DNA of 64,000 bases from Chrysemys picta bellii (GCF_011386835.1 NC_088800.1:55457439-55521438), one strand, 5' to 3'. Positions 22,033-35,400 are shown, numbered from the stretch's first letter. Numbers and translations are program-made. Notes: generated by a model from the sequence alone, not told the origin.

Positions 22033-23379
22033 TGTGCTCCTGCAAGAAGAGAGACAAAAAAGTGATGAGTAAACCTCAATATCAACAACAATTGCATCTG
22101 TCTCAGTTCTTCTGCCTCAAGGAAATGAGAGGCTTCTGCTTTTTATGTGCTAGTTCTCTTGTATTTGCATGTAGGGACTCTTGAGCAGAACAGCCGGGAC
22201 TTAGACGACAGGGGTCTGTCACCCTTTCCCAAAAAGCCTTTGATTTCAGTTTTCTTTGGCCCACACCTCACTCTACTTTTATTTAAGTAAACAAGCAAAG
22301 CCAAGAAACACAAAAGTGTTTCTCATACTGAAAGCATTAATGGCACTGGCTCCTGAATATGCTTAGGACGCTTGGGAAAACAATGAGCAATCCCTGAAGG
22401 ATGTAGAATGAACTGCTGTCACAAAGTCAGGATCACAGCACAGAGGCAGCACATAGATATATATATGCCTCAAATACAGCCAATTTGTGGAAATGGGATG
22501 AGAAAAAAACCTTCATTCGAAAACTAACCTAGGGTAGCACAAAAATGTCACCCTATGTATATCTGTAACAGTGGTTCCACTCGAAAAATTTAACAGACAC
22601 CTAGCAGCCTGAAGCCTCTGCGTGTGGGGGAGAAGACCAGGACCAGTGGCTCCAGATCTCCTTCTGCAGCTCAGCACTTTCCCAAACTGCTTTGGAGTGA
22701 AATATACCTGGTTCTTGAATTTCACTGCTACAAAGTTCTAGACAGCCACCATGAAACTGATCAGTCATGTTAGCTTCAGTCTGGGCAGCTCTGCAAACCT
22801 CCCAGGAGCAGGCCAGGCCAGGAGCCCTGTCTGCAGACTCAAGATGACATCAAAGTGCCAGTTACACACAGGCCCCATTTGAAAAGTTTTCTGGGCAACT
22901 GCAAGGGCTAGGGACCTTGCTGGTAAATGAAAACTCAGATACTGCAGAAAGTGCTGGCATTGCCCCCCGCCACTGCCAGGGCCAATCATGTCAAAAACCC
23001 TGTAATGTTTCTGTGCCACCCCTGCCCTGCTTCAGATTCCCTACTGGGATGCCAAGCAAAGCAATGTCTCTCCAGCTAGGGGTAGGAGGCTAAGGCAAGG
23101 TAGAGCAGCGTTGCGCTCGCTGGGCACAGTTACAGGCCCAGGTCATGGGTGTGTGATGCCCCCACGTTAGGAGATCAGGCACGAAACCTGCTGTCCTGTA
23201 GGTGCCCCCTCCCTATACCCAGGCCTCCCAAATCCCCTCCCCCCATATCTACTCCTTACCCCGGCACCCAGGTGCCTCTCCCCCATCCTCTCTCCGTCCC
23301 CTGCCCCCAAATCTCCTCCTCACCCCGGCCCCCAGGTTCCCCTCCCCCATCCTCTGCCCCCAAATCCCCTTCCCCCCAG

Positions 23380-23780
23380 GTGCCCCTCCCCCGTCGAGGC
23401 TATTAGCAGCTCCCGGGAAGCCACGAGGCCGCCCCAGGCCCGGCCCCAGAGGCCCCGCGCGGCTGTGGGGCTCGGTCCGGGGCTAGCTGAGCGCGCACCC
23501 GCTCCCAGCCGTACCTCCTGCCAGGCCCGCTCAGGCGGGCATATCCGGGCGGCCTCCGCGGCGGGGCCGGGCTGAGGCGAGGGGAAGCGGCGGGGCCTTC
23601 CGCGGCCCGGGGCGGCGCAACGCGGGCGGGCGACACGGCGGCCCGGCCCGGCCAAAAAGGGGGATGGTGCGCGGCCATCCGCCCACAGCGCCACCTGCTG
23701 GCCGCGCCGCGCGGGGCGCCCGAGAGGGGCGGGGCCAGGGGAAGAGTTTGTGGGGTCGTATCCGGAGAGAGGAAGTGTGT
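23380..23780 (-). promoter_or_regulatory. CpG island and likely INTS15 promoter with non-coding exon 1
   Basis: This stretch is very GC-rich with many CpG dinucleotides, unlike its surroundings. It lies upstream of INTS15 exon 1, whose own acceptor shows that a 5' UTR exon must exist further upstream. On the minus strand AGGAG|GTACGG at 23513-23515 is a plausible donor for that exon. The transcription start and exact exon limits are inference. Confidence 0.65.
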
Positions 23781-23929
23781 AGGGCTGGTGGAGAGGGTGT
23801 GTGGGGCCATTGCCTGGGAAGGGGAGAAGGAGGAGGGGCTGGTGCCCAGGGGAGAGGGAGTCGTGGGCCAGGTACCCCTGGGGGAGAGGAGTGTGTGGGT
23901 TGATGCCTGGGGGGGCAGTGCTCAAGGGG

Positions 23930-25050
23930 CCAGAACCATGCTATAATGTGAGTGGGGGATGCACAGAGGACTGGTAAGAGACTGCTCTTTATTTTCCCTG
24001 TGCTGGGTTGGTGTTAGGAAGGGCTGATGCCACTCGTGTATGTGGGGTTGAGAGCAGCGGGGTGTGTCAAGTTACCTCCAGCCTTGGGCACTGCAGTGCC
24101 ATGCTCCCTGCTGACTCTCACATGGACCGGAGCCAGCTGCAGACCCTGAGGCACCATAGGGTCTTTTCTTTTACGTTGCACATGAAAGTCAGCTAAGCTA
24201 ACCCGCAGTGAATACTGCTAGTGTAGGGCCCTCCTCCACTAGCATAGGGCTGAGCCATCCCCATGTCAGCACAGGGGCGCATCAGAGGTGTGGCTGGAGC
24301 AATGCTGCAAACTGGCTAATCTCAGTTACTGGAATGGCCCCTAGGAGCCATCGCAGCCCAGCCTAAATTATAGAAGCCCTGGGAGCGCCCCTTTTTTATG
24401 GGGTGGGCTGGGCTGGCACCCACCCAACCCCAGAATCCAGTGGCAGCAAAAAGGGCATACAGCCTGCAGCTCAGAGCTGGTGCTTGAAGATTTAGTCAAG
24501 GTAGGATACAGCACCATTAGTGCTTGGATTGCAGGCTCTTCAGGATAGGAACTGGCTCTTTGTTATATTTTTACACAGTACCTAACACAGTGGGTTTGGG
24601 GCCTGTAGGTGTGACCACAATACAAATAAAGAATAATATGAGCACGGTGTTTACTGTATCACATATTTCTTGTTGTTAGTTAATCAGCAAATAATACTCA
24701 AACCTGCCTCAGTCATCACAGAGATACAGCCCAAGTGTTACATGCCAAAGCCCATAGACACACTTTCTAGTAGCTGCTCATACAGCTTTCCTCTTTTTGA
24801 AAATGTAAAGGAAATATTGTAGCACCTAAAAGAACACCATCAGACCAATACAGCCAGTTAATTAAATACAGCCCTCCAAGTGAGACCTCCAGGAAGGGTG
24901 GAAAGGGAGTTAGCCGGAACCCATTGCCAGAAGTAAAGATTAGCCTCTCTTCTAGGACATAGACCTCCCATCTCCAAACCCTGATGGCTTTCTGATCACA
25001 TGGCCACTTCTTGTTCTCAGAGTGGCTCCTTCTGCACTAGCCTGTCCGGC
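23930..25050. other. Intergenic stretch with an L2-like tail
   Basis: No gene is supported. At 24525-24645 GCAGGCTCTTCAGGATAGGA ... CAGTACCTAACACAGTGGG ... AATAAAGAATAAT resembles the 3' end of an ancient L2-type LINE on the plus strand. The rest shows no recognised feature. Confidence 0.5.
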
Positions 25051-25055
25051 TACCA

Positions 25056-25840
25056 GTGTTGTACTTAAAGTACTGCACAGGATCTTTTCAGGGGGAATAA
25101 GACAAAACGCCACATTTATTAGTAATACATGTATTCACTAACACTGTATTATATGCATATAATATATTACACTTACACTCACACACACACACAAACACAC
25201 TCCATCTTGTTGTTACCAATTAGTTGCTCCCCTTAACTTCACTGGCCAGGTGAGTTAGATGGGGGAGGGGGTGGAGCCAGGCTTCTGCCGATCCGGATCG
25301 ATGCTCCCATGTTGACAAGACGAGACCCGGGGTCCTCTGCAAGACACCTCACTTTTATAGCAGCTTTCCTCTTATGCAAATCTATACCAGATTCAAACTC
25401 TGTGTCTGTGTCCATTGGTCCTTTGTGCTGCTTTCTTTTGAGTGTTGTCCCAATGCTGCAAAGAGGGTGTTTCCAAAAGAAGGTGCTCGCTTCTAACCCC
25501 CGAGGCCGTCAGTATGTCTGCTTGTCTTTAAGGAGCCCACTTGACACGTTTTATTGTTCTTGGGTCTGGCTCCCAGCCCCTCTCCAACAGTTGAGGCTGT
25601 CTGGAGGTGCTGCCTTCCATGCCTTGCTCATCCACACCTCATTCATTCAACAGGACAATTGATTAAGAGTGAGGGGGGAGAGCTCTTGTTCTACTGCTAG
25701 CAAAAAGAAATTTTTCTTCTATCTTATTCTATCCTTAGGGGCTATAATATTATACCAAGGGCAATGCAAAGTTTCTAAATGAGGCTTTGATACAAAGTTC
25801 CATGAAAACAGAGGTCACACGTGGGTAGACCCACCACAAG
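25056..25840 (-). mobile_element. Probable solo LTR (endogenous retrovirus or Gypsy-like)
   Basis: On the minus strand a TATA box (CTATAAAAGTGAGG, about 25350-25363) and a downstream AATAAA (about 25115) are spaced as in an LTR, and the block is bounded by TGTGGTGGG and TACAACA-type ends. No target duplication was found, so the limits are approximate. No retroviral genes are adjacent. Confidence 0.55.
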
Positions 25841-26419
25841 GTTATATGAAGAGGCACAATGTAAAGTCATATGAAAATTATCAGAGATTGATCTACACCA
25901 GCGGAGCTGGCTTTTGCTGCTCCTGGTGGAGTTGTGCTTTCTGAATTTGAGGCCAAGTATCAGAGCAGCCCCTGCTTATTTACAGCAGCTCCCCCACCCA
26001 CACCCCACAGCCATAGGCGCTGCACTGCTTTCAGAATAACTACAGTGCAGAATGCTCTGGCCTCCCTGAAATGGCCCTTCCCATCCCTGGCCTGCACCTA
26101 TGCTGTCTGGATAACCTCTGTGCATCATTGGAATTCCTAGCTGGGGGCCCTCAGCCTCTTTCCAGGCCCATACGCCTCAGGAGTGGAGTAAAGGGGTCAG
26201 ATTGCAGTTCATACCTGGGCACCCAGTGTCCTCCTTGGTTTTGTTCAGATATCTAACATTCTCTCACTTGCAAGTTGCTGGACACTCTTGTCCTAATATT
26301 TCTTCTAGTTTCCTTCTAGAAGCTTGTTAGATGTTAGCACCACTGGGGTGGTGCTGTGTCCCTAGAGACAGTGATCCTACCTCCCACCCACTCCAAGATC
26401 TTCAACCCCATCCCCATTT

Positions 26420-27195
26420 GTCTTAAGACAAATGCAAAGTGCTCCACTTAGGAAGGAACAATCAGTTTCACACATACAGAATGGGAAGAGACTGTCTAGG
26501 AAGGAGTATGGCAGAAAGGGATCTAGGGGTTATAGTGGGGCACAAGCTAAATATGAGTCAACAGTGTGATGCTGTTGCAAAAAAAAGCAAACGTGATTCT
26601 GGGATGTATTAACAGGTGCGTTGTGAGCAAGACACGAGAAGTCATTCTTCCGTTCTACTCTGCACTGGTTAGGCCTCAGATGGAGTATTGTGTCCAGTTC
26701 TGGGCACCGCATTTCAAGAAAGATGTGGAGAAATTGGAGAGGGTCCAGAGAAGAGCAACAAGAATGATTAAAGGTCTAGAGAACATGACCTATGAAGGAA
26801 GGCTGAAAGAATTGGGTTTGTTTAGTTTGGAAAAGAGAAGACTGAGAGGGGACATGATAGCAGTTTTCAGGTATCTAAAAGGGTGTCATAAGGAGGTGGG
26901 AGAAAACTTGTTCATCTTAGCCTCTAAGGATAGAACAAGAAGCAATGGGCTTAAACTGCAGCAAGGGAGGTCTAGGTTGGACATTAGGAAAAAGTTCCTA
27001 ACTGTCAGGGTGGTAAAACATTGGAATAAATTGCCTAGGGAGGTTGTGGTATCTCCATCTCTGGAGATATTTAAGAGTAGGTTAGATAAATGTCTATCCA
27101 GGATGATCTGGACAGTATTTGGTCCTGCCATGAGGGCAGGGGACTGGACTCGATGACCTCTCGAGGTCCCTTCCAGTCCTAGAGTCTATGAATCC
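26420..27195 (+). mobile_element. CR1 LINE, 5'-truncated, intact C-terminal RT frame
   Basis: An open frame at about 26566-27156 (196 codons) encodes the C-terminal part of CR1 reverse transcriptase ([20 protein letters not shown], then [18 protein letters not shown] and [20 protein letters not shown]), followed by a CR1 3' UTR end (GGACTCGATGACCTCTCGAG ... AGTCTATGAATCC). The protein lacks the catalytic YADD block and endonuclease, so it is a dead fragment, but its open frame suggests a fairly recent insertion. Confidence 0.88.
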
Positions 27196-27429
27196 CACAG
27201 CCACAACTTTTAGGTTACATCTACACTACAAGCTAGGGGGTGCGATTCCCCAGCTCATGAACACATACTTTCGCTAATTTTAATCGAGTTAGCATGAGTA
27301 TAAATTGAAGTTTAGCAGCAATAGCACAGGAAACAGAGGCGCCACTGAGCTGTGCTGAGTACATGCCCACTGGATTCATCCCACTTGCCCTTTTTGAATA
27401 TTGGCACATCCAGACTTCTGGAATTTTCT

Positions 27430-28860
27430 CAGTATTCTAAGATTTATTAAACATTAACATCAGCAGGCCAGAGATCTCCTCAGCCAACTCTTTTAGGACT
27501 CTTAGGTGCAAGATACTTGGGTCTGCTGATTTAAAAATGTTTATCATTAACAGATAGTGTTTAACATCCTCCTTGGTTACTAATTGCCTGGAAGGTACTT
27601 CATCTTTGTGTGATACAAGCACATCATCCTGCTTCTTTTCAAATACAGAACAGAAATGTTTATTGAACACATCTGTCTTTTTTGCAACATTATTATCCAT
27701 TTTACCATCTCCATGTAATTATGGGCCTGTCACAGGGTAGCTGGCCCTTAAAGGGAAGTTGGGCCAAGCGTCACCTGTGATGGATCAGTTACCTCCCAGC
27801 TGAGACTGATCATCTAGGGATCAACTGGTTATGAAAACCTGCAAGTGGCTTAGCTGGGGGTGGAGAGTTGCAGGGACTTGGCTAGCTTATATGACAGGCC
27901 CTGGAGCAGTGGGTTGCTCTGTAATCAAACTGGTAGAGAGCTGTAAAGAGTAGAAAGGCTCCTCCAAGAGAACTGGTTTTCCGAGCTAAAGGATTATTGA
28001 TGTGCTGAATTGTGTTAATTAGAAGAAATAAAGTCAAAACCCTGAGAAAAGGGGCCTGAAACAGTCTCTCAGGGTGGGGGGTCAAGCCTTCCTGGGTAGT
28101 AGGGACAGAACAGCAGTCTGCAGGGTTTATATCATTGTTAAGAGTATATCAGCAACAGAAGAAATTCTAAAAACTCCTTATTGCTGTTAGCGATGAATTT
28201 TCCCCCTGATGACTTTAGCTTCCTGTATCAATCTTCTACACTTTATAACTTCTAATTTATATTGACTGTTATTTCCCCGTTTTTCCTTTTGTTATATATT
28301 GCTTTTTTAATTTCTATTTGCAGTCTTTACATTGTCACTGGGTTTTTAGCCAAAGCTGTCCTCTACTGCTTTTTGGCCATTTAATAAATTCTTCCTAAAG
28401 CACTCTCAGAACTCTCAAATTTCATTTATATTTTTCTGTCTACATTTTTCTACCCAGTTAACTTTGCTCATCGTTTTCCTCTGCTTTGGGAAATTAGCCC
28501 TCTTGAAGCACAAAGTATATAATGACCATTTGGGAGTGGCCTTCATTTTTGCCTGTATTGAATGTAGTCCAGGCATGGTCCCTGGACAGTGGCAACCACC
28601 AACTTCCAGTCCAATGATTAATTCATCATCTTTATCTGTCATAATGAGGTTCAAAATGGCCTGAGTTGTGAAGAGGATGTAGAGGAGCCTTGCTGCAGCA
28701 GAAGCCTGTGACTCAGCCAAAATTCTACCTGTGGAACTGGGAAAGAGCGTCCTGACGTTGCAAAGAGCAGTTATGCCACCTCTTGCTGCATGTGCTCCCT
28801 GCTGCACTGGCTCTACTCTGCTGCCAAACCCCTCCCTGGAAGGATCCAACCCCACCCTTG
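27430..28860 (-). mobile_element. CR1/L2-like LINE, central part, interrupted by an LTR
   Basis: Minus-strand frames encode VFNKHFCSVFEKKQDD and DPSILHLRVLKELAEEISGL (27437-27700), typical of the N-terminal RT region. Sequence from 28860 to 28135 continues the same element upstream (NSNKELLEFLLL-like residues near 28190-28160). The two halves are separated by an LTR-like insert at 27729-28121. Confidence 0.7.
27729..28121 (+). mobile_element. Probable solo LTR inserted in a LINE
   Basis: Begins TGTCACAGGGTAGCTGGC and carries GAAATAAAGTC at about 28024-28034, placed like an LTR polyadenylation signal. It separates two parts of one CR1-like LINE. No clear target duplication; the right border is an estimate. 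Confidence 0.45.
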
Positions 28861-29520
28861 TGAGAAACTCACCAGCTGCAGTTCAAGGATGAAAAGCTCT
28901 TGGCAGATAAAGGGATGTAAATAAAAGCAGCTGCTCCAGTCAGAGCGGCACTCACAGTGACTAAAGGAGAGGCAAAATGGGGACAGCTGTAATGTGGCAG
29001 GGCTGGGAGCAGTGCAGAGAAGCGACATGCAGAGCGCAGGGGAGATGAGTTCCATCATGTTGCATAACTGACCTATCCAGCCCAGACAAGCCTCCACAGC
29101 TGCTGCCCTCGGAGATTCCACAAGCTTGGGGGTGGTCCAGCTATGGAGGCATCTCCCACGCCCGAGGTGGTGGGGCTGTGGGGAGCTGCACCAGATGGGG
29201 AGGCTCTGGGCCTTGCTCTGCTCCCACTCACATTGGTGTGCATGAGAGCACAGAGAGAAAGAAGAATCAGGTCCTGCCACTACCCAGAGCCTAGGGAATG
29301 AGGCCGGGGGAGGGGATAGACACATCCTCCGGGAGATGAGTTCTTTCCTGACCACCATCTCAGGGGGGAAGATTTATAAATGGGGCCATAGAGGTTGAGG
29401 TCTCACTAGCTGACAGTGCCACTCAAAGAGGCATTTGGGGCTAAAGATTCACCCCTCCTCTAAAAAGTAGCAAGTGGGGAGGTTGGAGGGTCCTGGCTAG
29501 GGACCGGGGAGTAAGCAGCC

Positions 29521-29643
29521 TAGAGTTGCCAATTTGGGTTGGCTGTATTCCTGAAGATTTCATCACATGAGGTAGCCTTTAATTAAAGATTAATCTTTAA
29601 TTCCTGGAGACTCCAGAACAATCCTGGAGGGTTGGCAACTCTA
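29521..29643. mobile_element. Short MITE, TAGAGTTGCC ends
   Basis: TAGAGTTGCCAA and TTGGCAACTCTA are inverted ends of a 123-bp element with a palindromic centre (TTAAAGATTAATCTTTAA). Flanks AAGCAGCC and AACCAGCT match at 6 of 8 positions, consistent with an eroded 8-bp duplication. It belongs with the TAGGGT group at 32907, 37466 and 61808. Confidence 0.75.
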
Positions 29644-31189
29644 AACCAGCTGGGCTCTAGGTCTGTAGGCGTAGGAGTTGCAGGTGTGGGTGGAGACTGG
29701 GGAGATTGAGCCCCTTGAAAAGGGTGCGGTAGATCAGATGGGCACCTGCCCCCTGAGTTCTGTGTAGGAGCTGAAAGGGATGAACAACCCCTCCCCAGTT
29801 GCCTCTTCCTGTCCCTGGAACAGCTGGCAAGCCCAAGTCCACTCAATAGCTGCCAGAACTCCCAATGACTTCTTCAATGGGGCCAGGATTTCCCTGCTGG
29901 AGTGGGGAATGCTCCGAGTTGGGATAGACTCTCCTAGTTTATTTTAGTGACAGTATGAACATAGTTCCTATTAATGCTTCTCACAAGGAAAGAAATGAAT
30001 ATGTGTCTTATCCTGCCTTCACCTTCCACAGAGCAATAGTGAAGTCCCTATTGGATTTTATGGAGTCTCTGGCTCTTCTCCCTTTCCAGAGTTAAAACTC
30101 TGCTTGGGGTAAGATGTGTTATATATACACATTTAATTTCCTTTGTTGTTGATTGAGGTTTAGGGGCATAAAGAGGTATCAGTGGCAGCATCAGGCTTTC
30201 CCAAATGGAGCTCTAGTTCAGGGCTTCAGCTCTGTGTTGAAAACCCCCAGGGCAACTGCTTCTCCCCCCAGACGCTACTTGGAAGAAGTGTGCACATCTC
30301 TGTGTGTCTTACTGCCCCTCAGACATTCAAATTCTTTTACATGAACATGGGCTTGGTTTGCTCCCAGCCACGAGGTACCATGGAGCTGGTTTCACTCTGT
30401 ATCTCTGGTTTAAACCAAGCAACCCACTTTTTATCCTGTTACATTTGGGAAGTGACAACAACATTTTCGAATGATTGAAATACTCCACTCATCTGCCTTT
30501 AACAGGGCATTGGGAAGGAAGCCTGGCTCATTCAGACTGTGGGGATGTTGCCAATCCTACACATTCAAAAATCATATGTCAGGCCCCAAAATCTCATGAG
30601 ATTATTCTTTAAAAATCATGAGATTTTTAAAGAATAATCAATGCTAGGTTCTTTCTATTGACGTGATTTTTGAGCCTTCTGGGTTTGTGTTTTCAAGTTT
30701 TTCTCTGCCATCACAAGGGCTGTTGCTATTGATTAGCATCGTTTCCTAGAGTTATGTTGGACCCCATGGCTGCAGATATCGTTATCAACTCCGATAGGAA
30801 GAGCTATTTTTTCACTGAGCAAACCTTTGCTTTCCTGAAAATGACCATATGGAGCCTATACCAGCCCTTGAGCAAACAGTGGAGTCCCCCCTTGGCAAAT
30901 CAGGACTTCACAAACTTTCATAAATAGGGGCCAGGGAACTTCTGCTTTCCTTGGGGCGTACGGAGCAACATCAAAGGTAAGTTGCACTTTCATTTCTTTC
31001 TTACAGATGTAGACTTCTGCTGTTCCAACTAATTTTCTGGAGATCAGATTTTTCTCCACCAGACAGTATCTAAGGCCAAATCTTCAGCTTAGGTAAACCA
31101 GCCAATTAACAGTCGTTGAGGAGATATATGTTTTCTGGATTATAGTACTTCCCTATAGGCCCTGATCCTGACCTCCTTACTTCAGTGGA

Positions 31190-31460
31190 AGTTTTGTACT
31201 GAAAAGTTAGGTCGGTATATTTACAGCACTCAGGGGGTGTGTGTGAGAAATTCACACCCCTGAGTGCTACAGCTATGATGACTCAATCCCCGGGGTTAGG
31301 TCAACAAAAGAATTCTTCTGTCACCCTAGCTACTGCTGTGCAGAGAGGTGCATTTCCTACAGTGATGGAAAAACCCCTTCCGTCGCTGTAGGAAGCTGCT
31401 CCACTACAGTAGCACAGCTGCAGCACCATAGCTGTGCCATTGTAGCACCCGTAGCCTAGG
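31190..31460. mobile_element. Harbinger-like MITE fragment with a hairpin
   Basis: ACAGCACTCAGGGGGTGTG and CACACCCCTGAGTGCTAC (31211-31270) form a hairpin also present in the MITE at 51175-51394 (CATTCAGGGGGGTG / CACACCCCTGAGTG). The remaining sequence is diverged. Confidence 0.45.
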
Positions 31461-32321
31461 CATGGCGTGAATAAAGAGAGTAGAAAAGGGCGTGTAGCAT
31501 TTCTCTTATATTTACAAACACCTTGGGTGAAATCCTAGCCCCATCGAAGTCAATAGCAAAATTCCCATTGATTCAATGGAGCCAAGACGTCACCCTTTAT
31601 GTGTAAGAACCACGTGTACCATCTAGTGTCTTGGGACACCAATCAAAGGGCCAACACAAGGTGGTGGCAAAACAGTGGTGATCTTCTACTGAAGGTACCA
31701 CACAATTGTCTGGATGGAAGGGTGCACGGGGAGGGAGCTCTCTTATAGAGGTGTCGAAAGCAATGACCTTTGAATGAGCGTGTGAGATATTTTAACGGGA
31801 GCATGGGGAATCATTCCCCTGACAGCTGTGTAGGTGGAAGTGACAGTGCTGGCATAGGGTGCTGGGGGGTATGGCTGGGTTTACTGGAGTCAGTGCATCA
31901 GGATTGGCTCCATGAATTTCAATGGGCATTTCACCTGTGTAGGATGTTCAGGGAATGACCCTGTGTTAATCCAGTGGCACAGGTGAACTGAGAACTGCAC
32001 GGAAGTATGAGCAGCCCCAGGGAAGGATCCTGCAGCATCAGCCAGCACTCCCCCTCCCACCCTCATCCCTCTGCCAAACAATCGAGCCTTTCTCTCGGGC
32101 TGAGTGACATTGGGAAGATGAATCCAGGGAGTCTCAAGGGCAAATGTTGGTGAGGGCGAACTCCAAGGAAGGGGGAATCTCAGGGACTGCTTTCAAGATT
32201 GTTACCTGGCACAGGTAACATCGCTGCATGGCACAGTGACTGGGGGCAGGCGAGGCAGTTCTTACTGTAACTAACCTCTCTGCCAATCCTTTGAGGCTTT
32301 GCTTCCCTTCCTCCCTGCAGG

Positions 32322-32468
32322 ATGGGGGCCATGAGGCCAGCACTGGCCTTGCTGTCCCTGGCCTACGTGCTGCGCACAGCCGCCACCCTGAGAATCTGCG
32401 CTTTCAACATCAGGACTTTTGGAGACAGCAAGCTGTCCAATGAGACCATTGCAGGCATCATCGTGAAC
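32322..32468 (+). CDS. DNASE1: DNase I coding exon 1 (residues 1-49, signal peptide)
   Basis: A good acceptor (CTTCCCTTCCTCCCTGCAG) ends one base before the ATG at 32322, so a non-coding first exon lies upstream. A second in-frame Met at 32331 ([10 protein letters not shown]) may be the true start; both give a signal peptide. The mature part starts [13 protein letters not shown] with the family Asn7 and the N40-E-T42 glycosylation sequon. Donor AAC|GTGAGT. Confidence 0.92.
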
Positions 32469-35400
32469 GTGAGTGCTGGGGGGTTGGGGAGAGGTCCCAC
32501 ATACCAGCAGTTCTTGGGAGCTGGGGGTGCCCAGGATTCTATCAAACAGCTGGCCCAGGGGCTCTCAGAAGTGTGTTTTCTGTGGGCCTGGAGAGTATGC
32601 TATCACTTGGGCCGAAGGCTACTTAGAAACCCAACTGAAAGGGCAGTGGTGAAGGGCCAAATGCTGGGGTTGTTTTTCTGCATACTCCAGCCTGATTGGC
32701 TAAGACATGGTAAAGCTGGTTAGTGGCTCCTCCATGGTGGTTATGCCCTAGACCTCTCGGTTACAAGTGGAGACAGCCTATCTGAGCCCTGCCCAGAAAC
32801 CCCTGTGGGGAGACACTTTCCAGCCACACTGTGCCCTATAACACTGAGAAGTGAAAGCAAGGTCCTGGATAGATAAATAGATTGATCAATCATCTATCTG
32901 TAAGGGTAGAGTGACCAGATGTCCCATTTTTTGGGACTTTTTCTTATATAGGCACCTATTACCCCCCACCCCCTGTCCCATTTTTTCACATTTGCTGTCT
33001 GGTCACCCTATGTAAGGGGACTGTTATCCCCTTACTAACACTCAGTGGGGGTGTTTTGGTTGGCTAGCTCCCAGCACTAAAAGGGGAAGGGTCGATGGGA
33101 AATCAGGACCCTGAGACTGACAGTCCCCAGGAACAATGGGGAGAGGCCAATGGTCCAGGTCAGCCTGATTGACAGGGTGGGCAGGCTAATCAGGGAGTCA
33201 GGAGGCCAGGGGAATCCCATCCTCTATGTGAGCTGGAATTGCCTGGGTCAGAGAGTGGGGCCGAGCTAAGGGGAGAGCAGGGGCTCAAGTTGAGCTGGGG
33301 AGCAGAGCTGTGCCAGCCAGAGGGGCCAGAAAAGCAGCCCGGGAAGCAGAGTTACAGAAGCAGCCCACAGAGCAGACCTGTGCTGGGGGCAGAGCTGCAG
33401 CAACCAGAGCCAGAGGGGCCAGAGAAGCAGCCCTGGGAGCTGGAGGCAGAGCACCAGCAGTGCTGAGGCAGAGTGGAGCTAGAGCTGAGGCTGGAGCAGT
33501 CCGGAGCCGAATGTGGTGAGCAGCTGGGGAGAGCACCGGGGACCCTGGGCAGTGGGGCCAACACAGGGAGATGCCCCCAGCCAAGAGGCGGGGGCGATGC
33601 TGGGAAGAAGGGTCCTGCCACCTAAAGCCTGAGGGCGTGTGGCCACCACCAGAGCAAGTGTCCGACCCGCAACATCCCTGCAGCACAGCCAGGGCTTGAG
33701 AAGGAGGCCTGGGACTTGTGAGAAACAGACTGAACTTCCCTTACATTCCAGAGACGCTGGTTGTGATGCCCCCGTGCCACAGAGCAGGGTGACATGTTTT
33801 CCTCTAACCTTTCCCATTTTTTTCCTTATAATTGATTGCTGTTTAATAAACTGTATTTACTTTGAACTGTATGCAATGATCAGTGGGTCAGGGAAGCATC
33901 CAGTGCAGAGAGCACCCCAGAGTGGGAACACCCTAGCCCCTGCCCTAAGTGACCACAACAAAGGTTGGGGGATCAAGACCCCCAGGAATTCTGGGCCCAG
34001 CCTTATTGGGGTTACGAGGACTCTAACACACAGGAGAGTGGAAGCGGAGCCCTCGAGGTCAGGCAGGCCTCTGGGTAAAGGAAGTGGGAGCGAAGACTCA
34101 GATCCTTTCGCTAGCCCACTTCACTGGGGTAATGTATAAGCCAGGAAAGATCCCTACAATAGCGGGACCATTCCCCTGCTTACATATCTATCTGGGACCT
34201 TGGTTTCACTTCAGTGTTATAGGGGACCGTGTGGCTGATGACTGCCAGAAACTGGGATGGATCACTCAATAATTACCCTGTTCTGTTCATTCCCTCTGAA
34301 GCATCTGGCACCAGGATATGGGGCTAGATGGACCATTATCTATATCTATCTATCACCACTTCAGATTCCAGTGTTTTTAGAGACAGACAGAGGGTAACCC
34401 TGGCAGCCTGGTTGGCATTCCCCATGGCAGTGAAACTCATCCTCTGCAATCACTGCTGGGTTGGTCTCTGCTCTGTTAGGATCTGCTGGCTGATTTCGAA
34501 CCCTTCTGGAACAGCTGCAGTCTGAAAGCTGCCATTTCCTCCTGTTCTCCTCTGTTTCCCCATCTAACTCACCCCAGGGCTCACCTCCTTCCCCCCAGCT
34601 CATGCACTGCAGCAGAAGAGAGGTAAATACCCAGCTCAGCTGGTGGTTGAAGTGGCATGTCAGCCCTGGGGACACCACCCTTCTGGTGGCTGGCTGCAGC
34701 CTGGGATTTTGCTGGGTGTTCTCACTGATTTTCACAGTGTTTGTGCATCTCTAAGGGAAGCTGGGGAGAAAGGTGAGGGGTGTTAGGCACTGCACACGCA
34801 GCCTGCACCAGGCTCAGCTTCACAGCACGGCGCTTTGTGTTTCCCCCAGATCGTGCAGACATACGACATCGCTGTGATGCAGGAGGTCCGTGACTCTGAT
34901 CAGAGTGCCATCAGGAAACTGATGGACCAGCTCAACAGGTGCTTTCCAAACCTACATGGAAGGGGGGGAGGGAGGAGCCTAAAACATTGCTGTGGTCTGG
35001 AGTGTTTTAGAGCAGGTATAAACAAGGCCCCTTCGGGTGCAACACCCAGCCAGCCACACAGGGAAGGCTCCATTGCTGCCCGCAGCAGCTTAGATGAAGG
35101 GAGTGCTGGAGCTGTGGCTCTGCAGGTGGTTCTGGCATAACTGACTCAGTGACAGTGTCATGGGGAGCATCACTCACCGCTGGTCCAGCACCTCCTCCTG
35201 GTCACTCTGAGGATTAGCTCAAGGCCAACACCCCCATCCATGGTCTGCACCCCTTCACTTCAGCCACAGTCCACCTGCAACCCCTCTTGCAGCATCAGGT
35301 ACCACAGCATCTTCTTTGTGGCTCAGCCCTCCAGCCATATCACTATCTGGGTTCCCCCTTTCCGGAAGAGGTTTACCTCCTCAATAGTCTGCCACTTCCC

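Larger units (their letters stand above)
28861..32321. other. Intergenic stretch upstream of the DNase I gene
   Basis: No supported coding sequence. Contains the MITE at 29521-29643 and the hairpin-bearing Harbinger-like piece at 31190-31460. The DNase I promoter and its non-coding first exon must lie in the right part of this region, but I could not place them. Confidence 0.45.

Noticed and set aside
23149..23925. Proline-rich open frames around the INTS15 promoter
   Set aside because: GC-rich promoter composition on both strands, no domain, and the location fits 5' UTR and promoter.
26566..27156. 196-codon open frame as a host gene
   Set aside because: It is the C-terminal part of CR1 reverse transcriptase in a 5'-truncated LINE.
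33239..33817. Several overlapping Gln/Ala/Pro-rich frames in DNase I intron 1
   Set aside because: They lie inside a solo LTR with repeated GCAGAGC units and are open on both strands.
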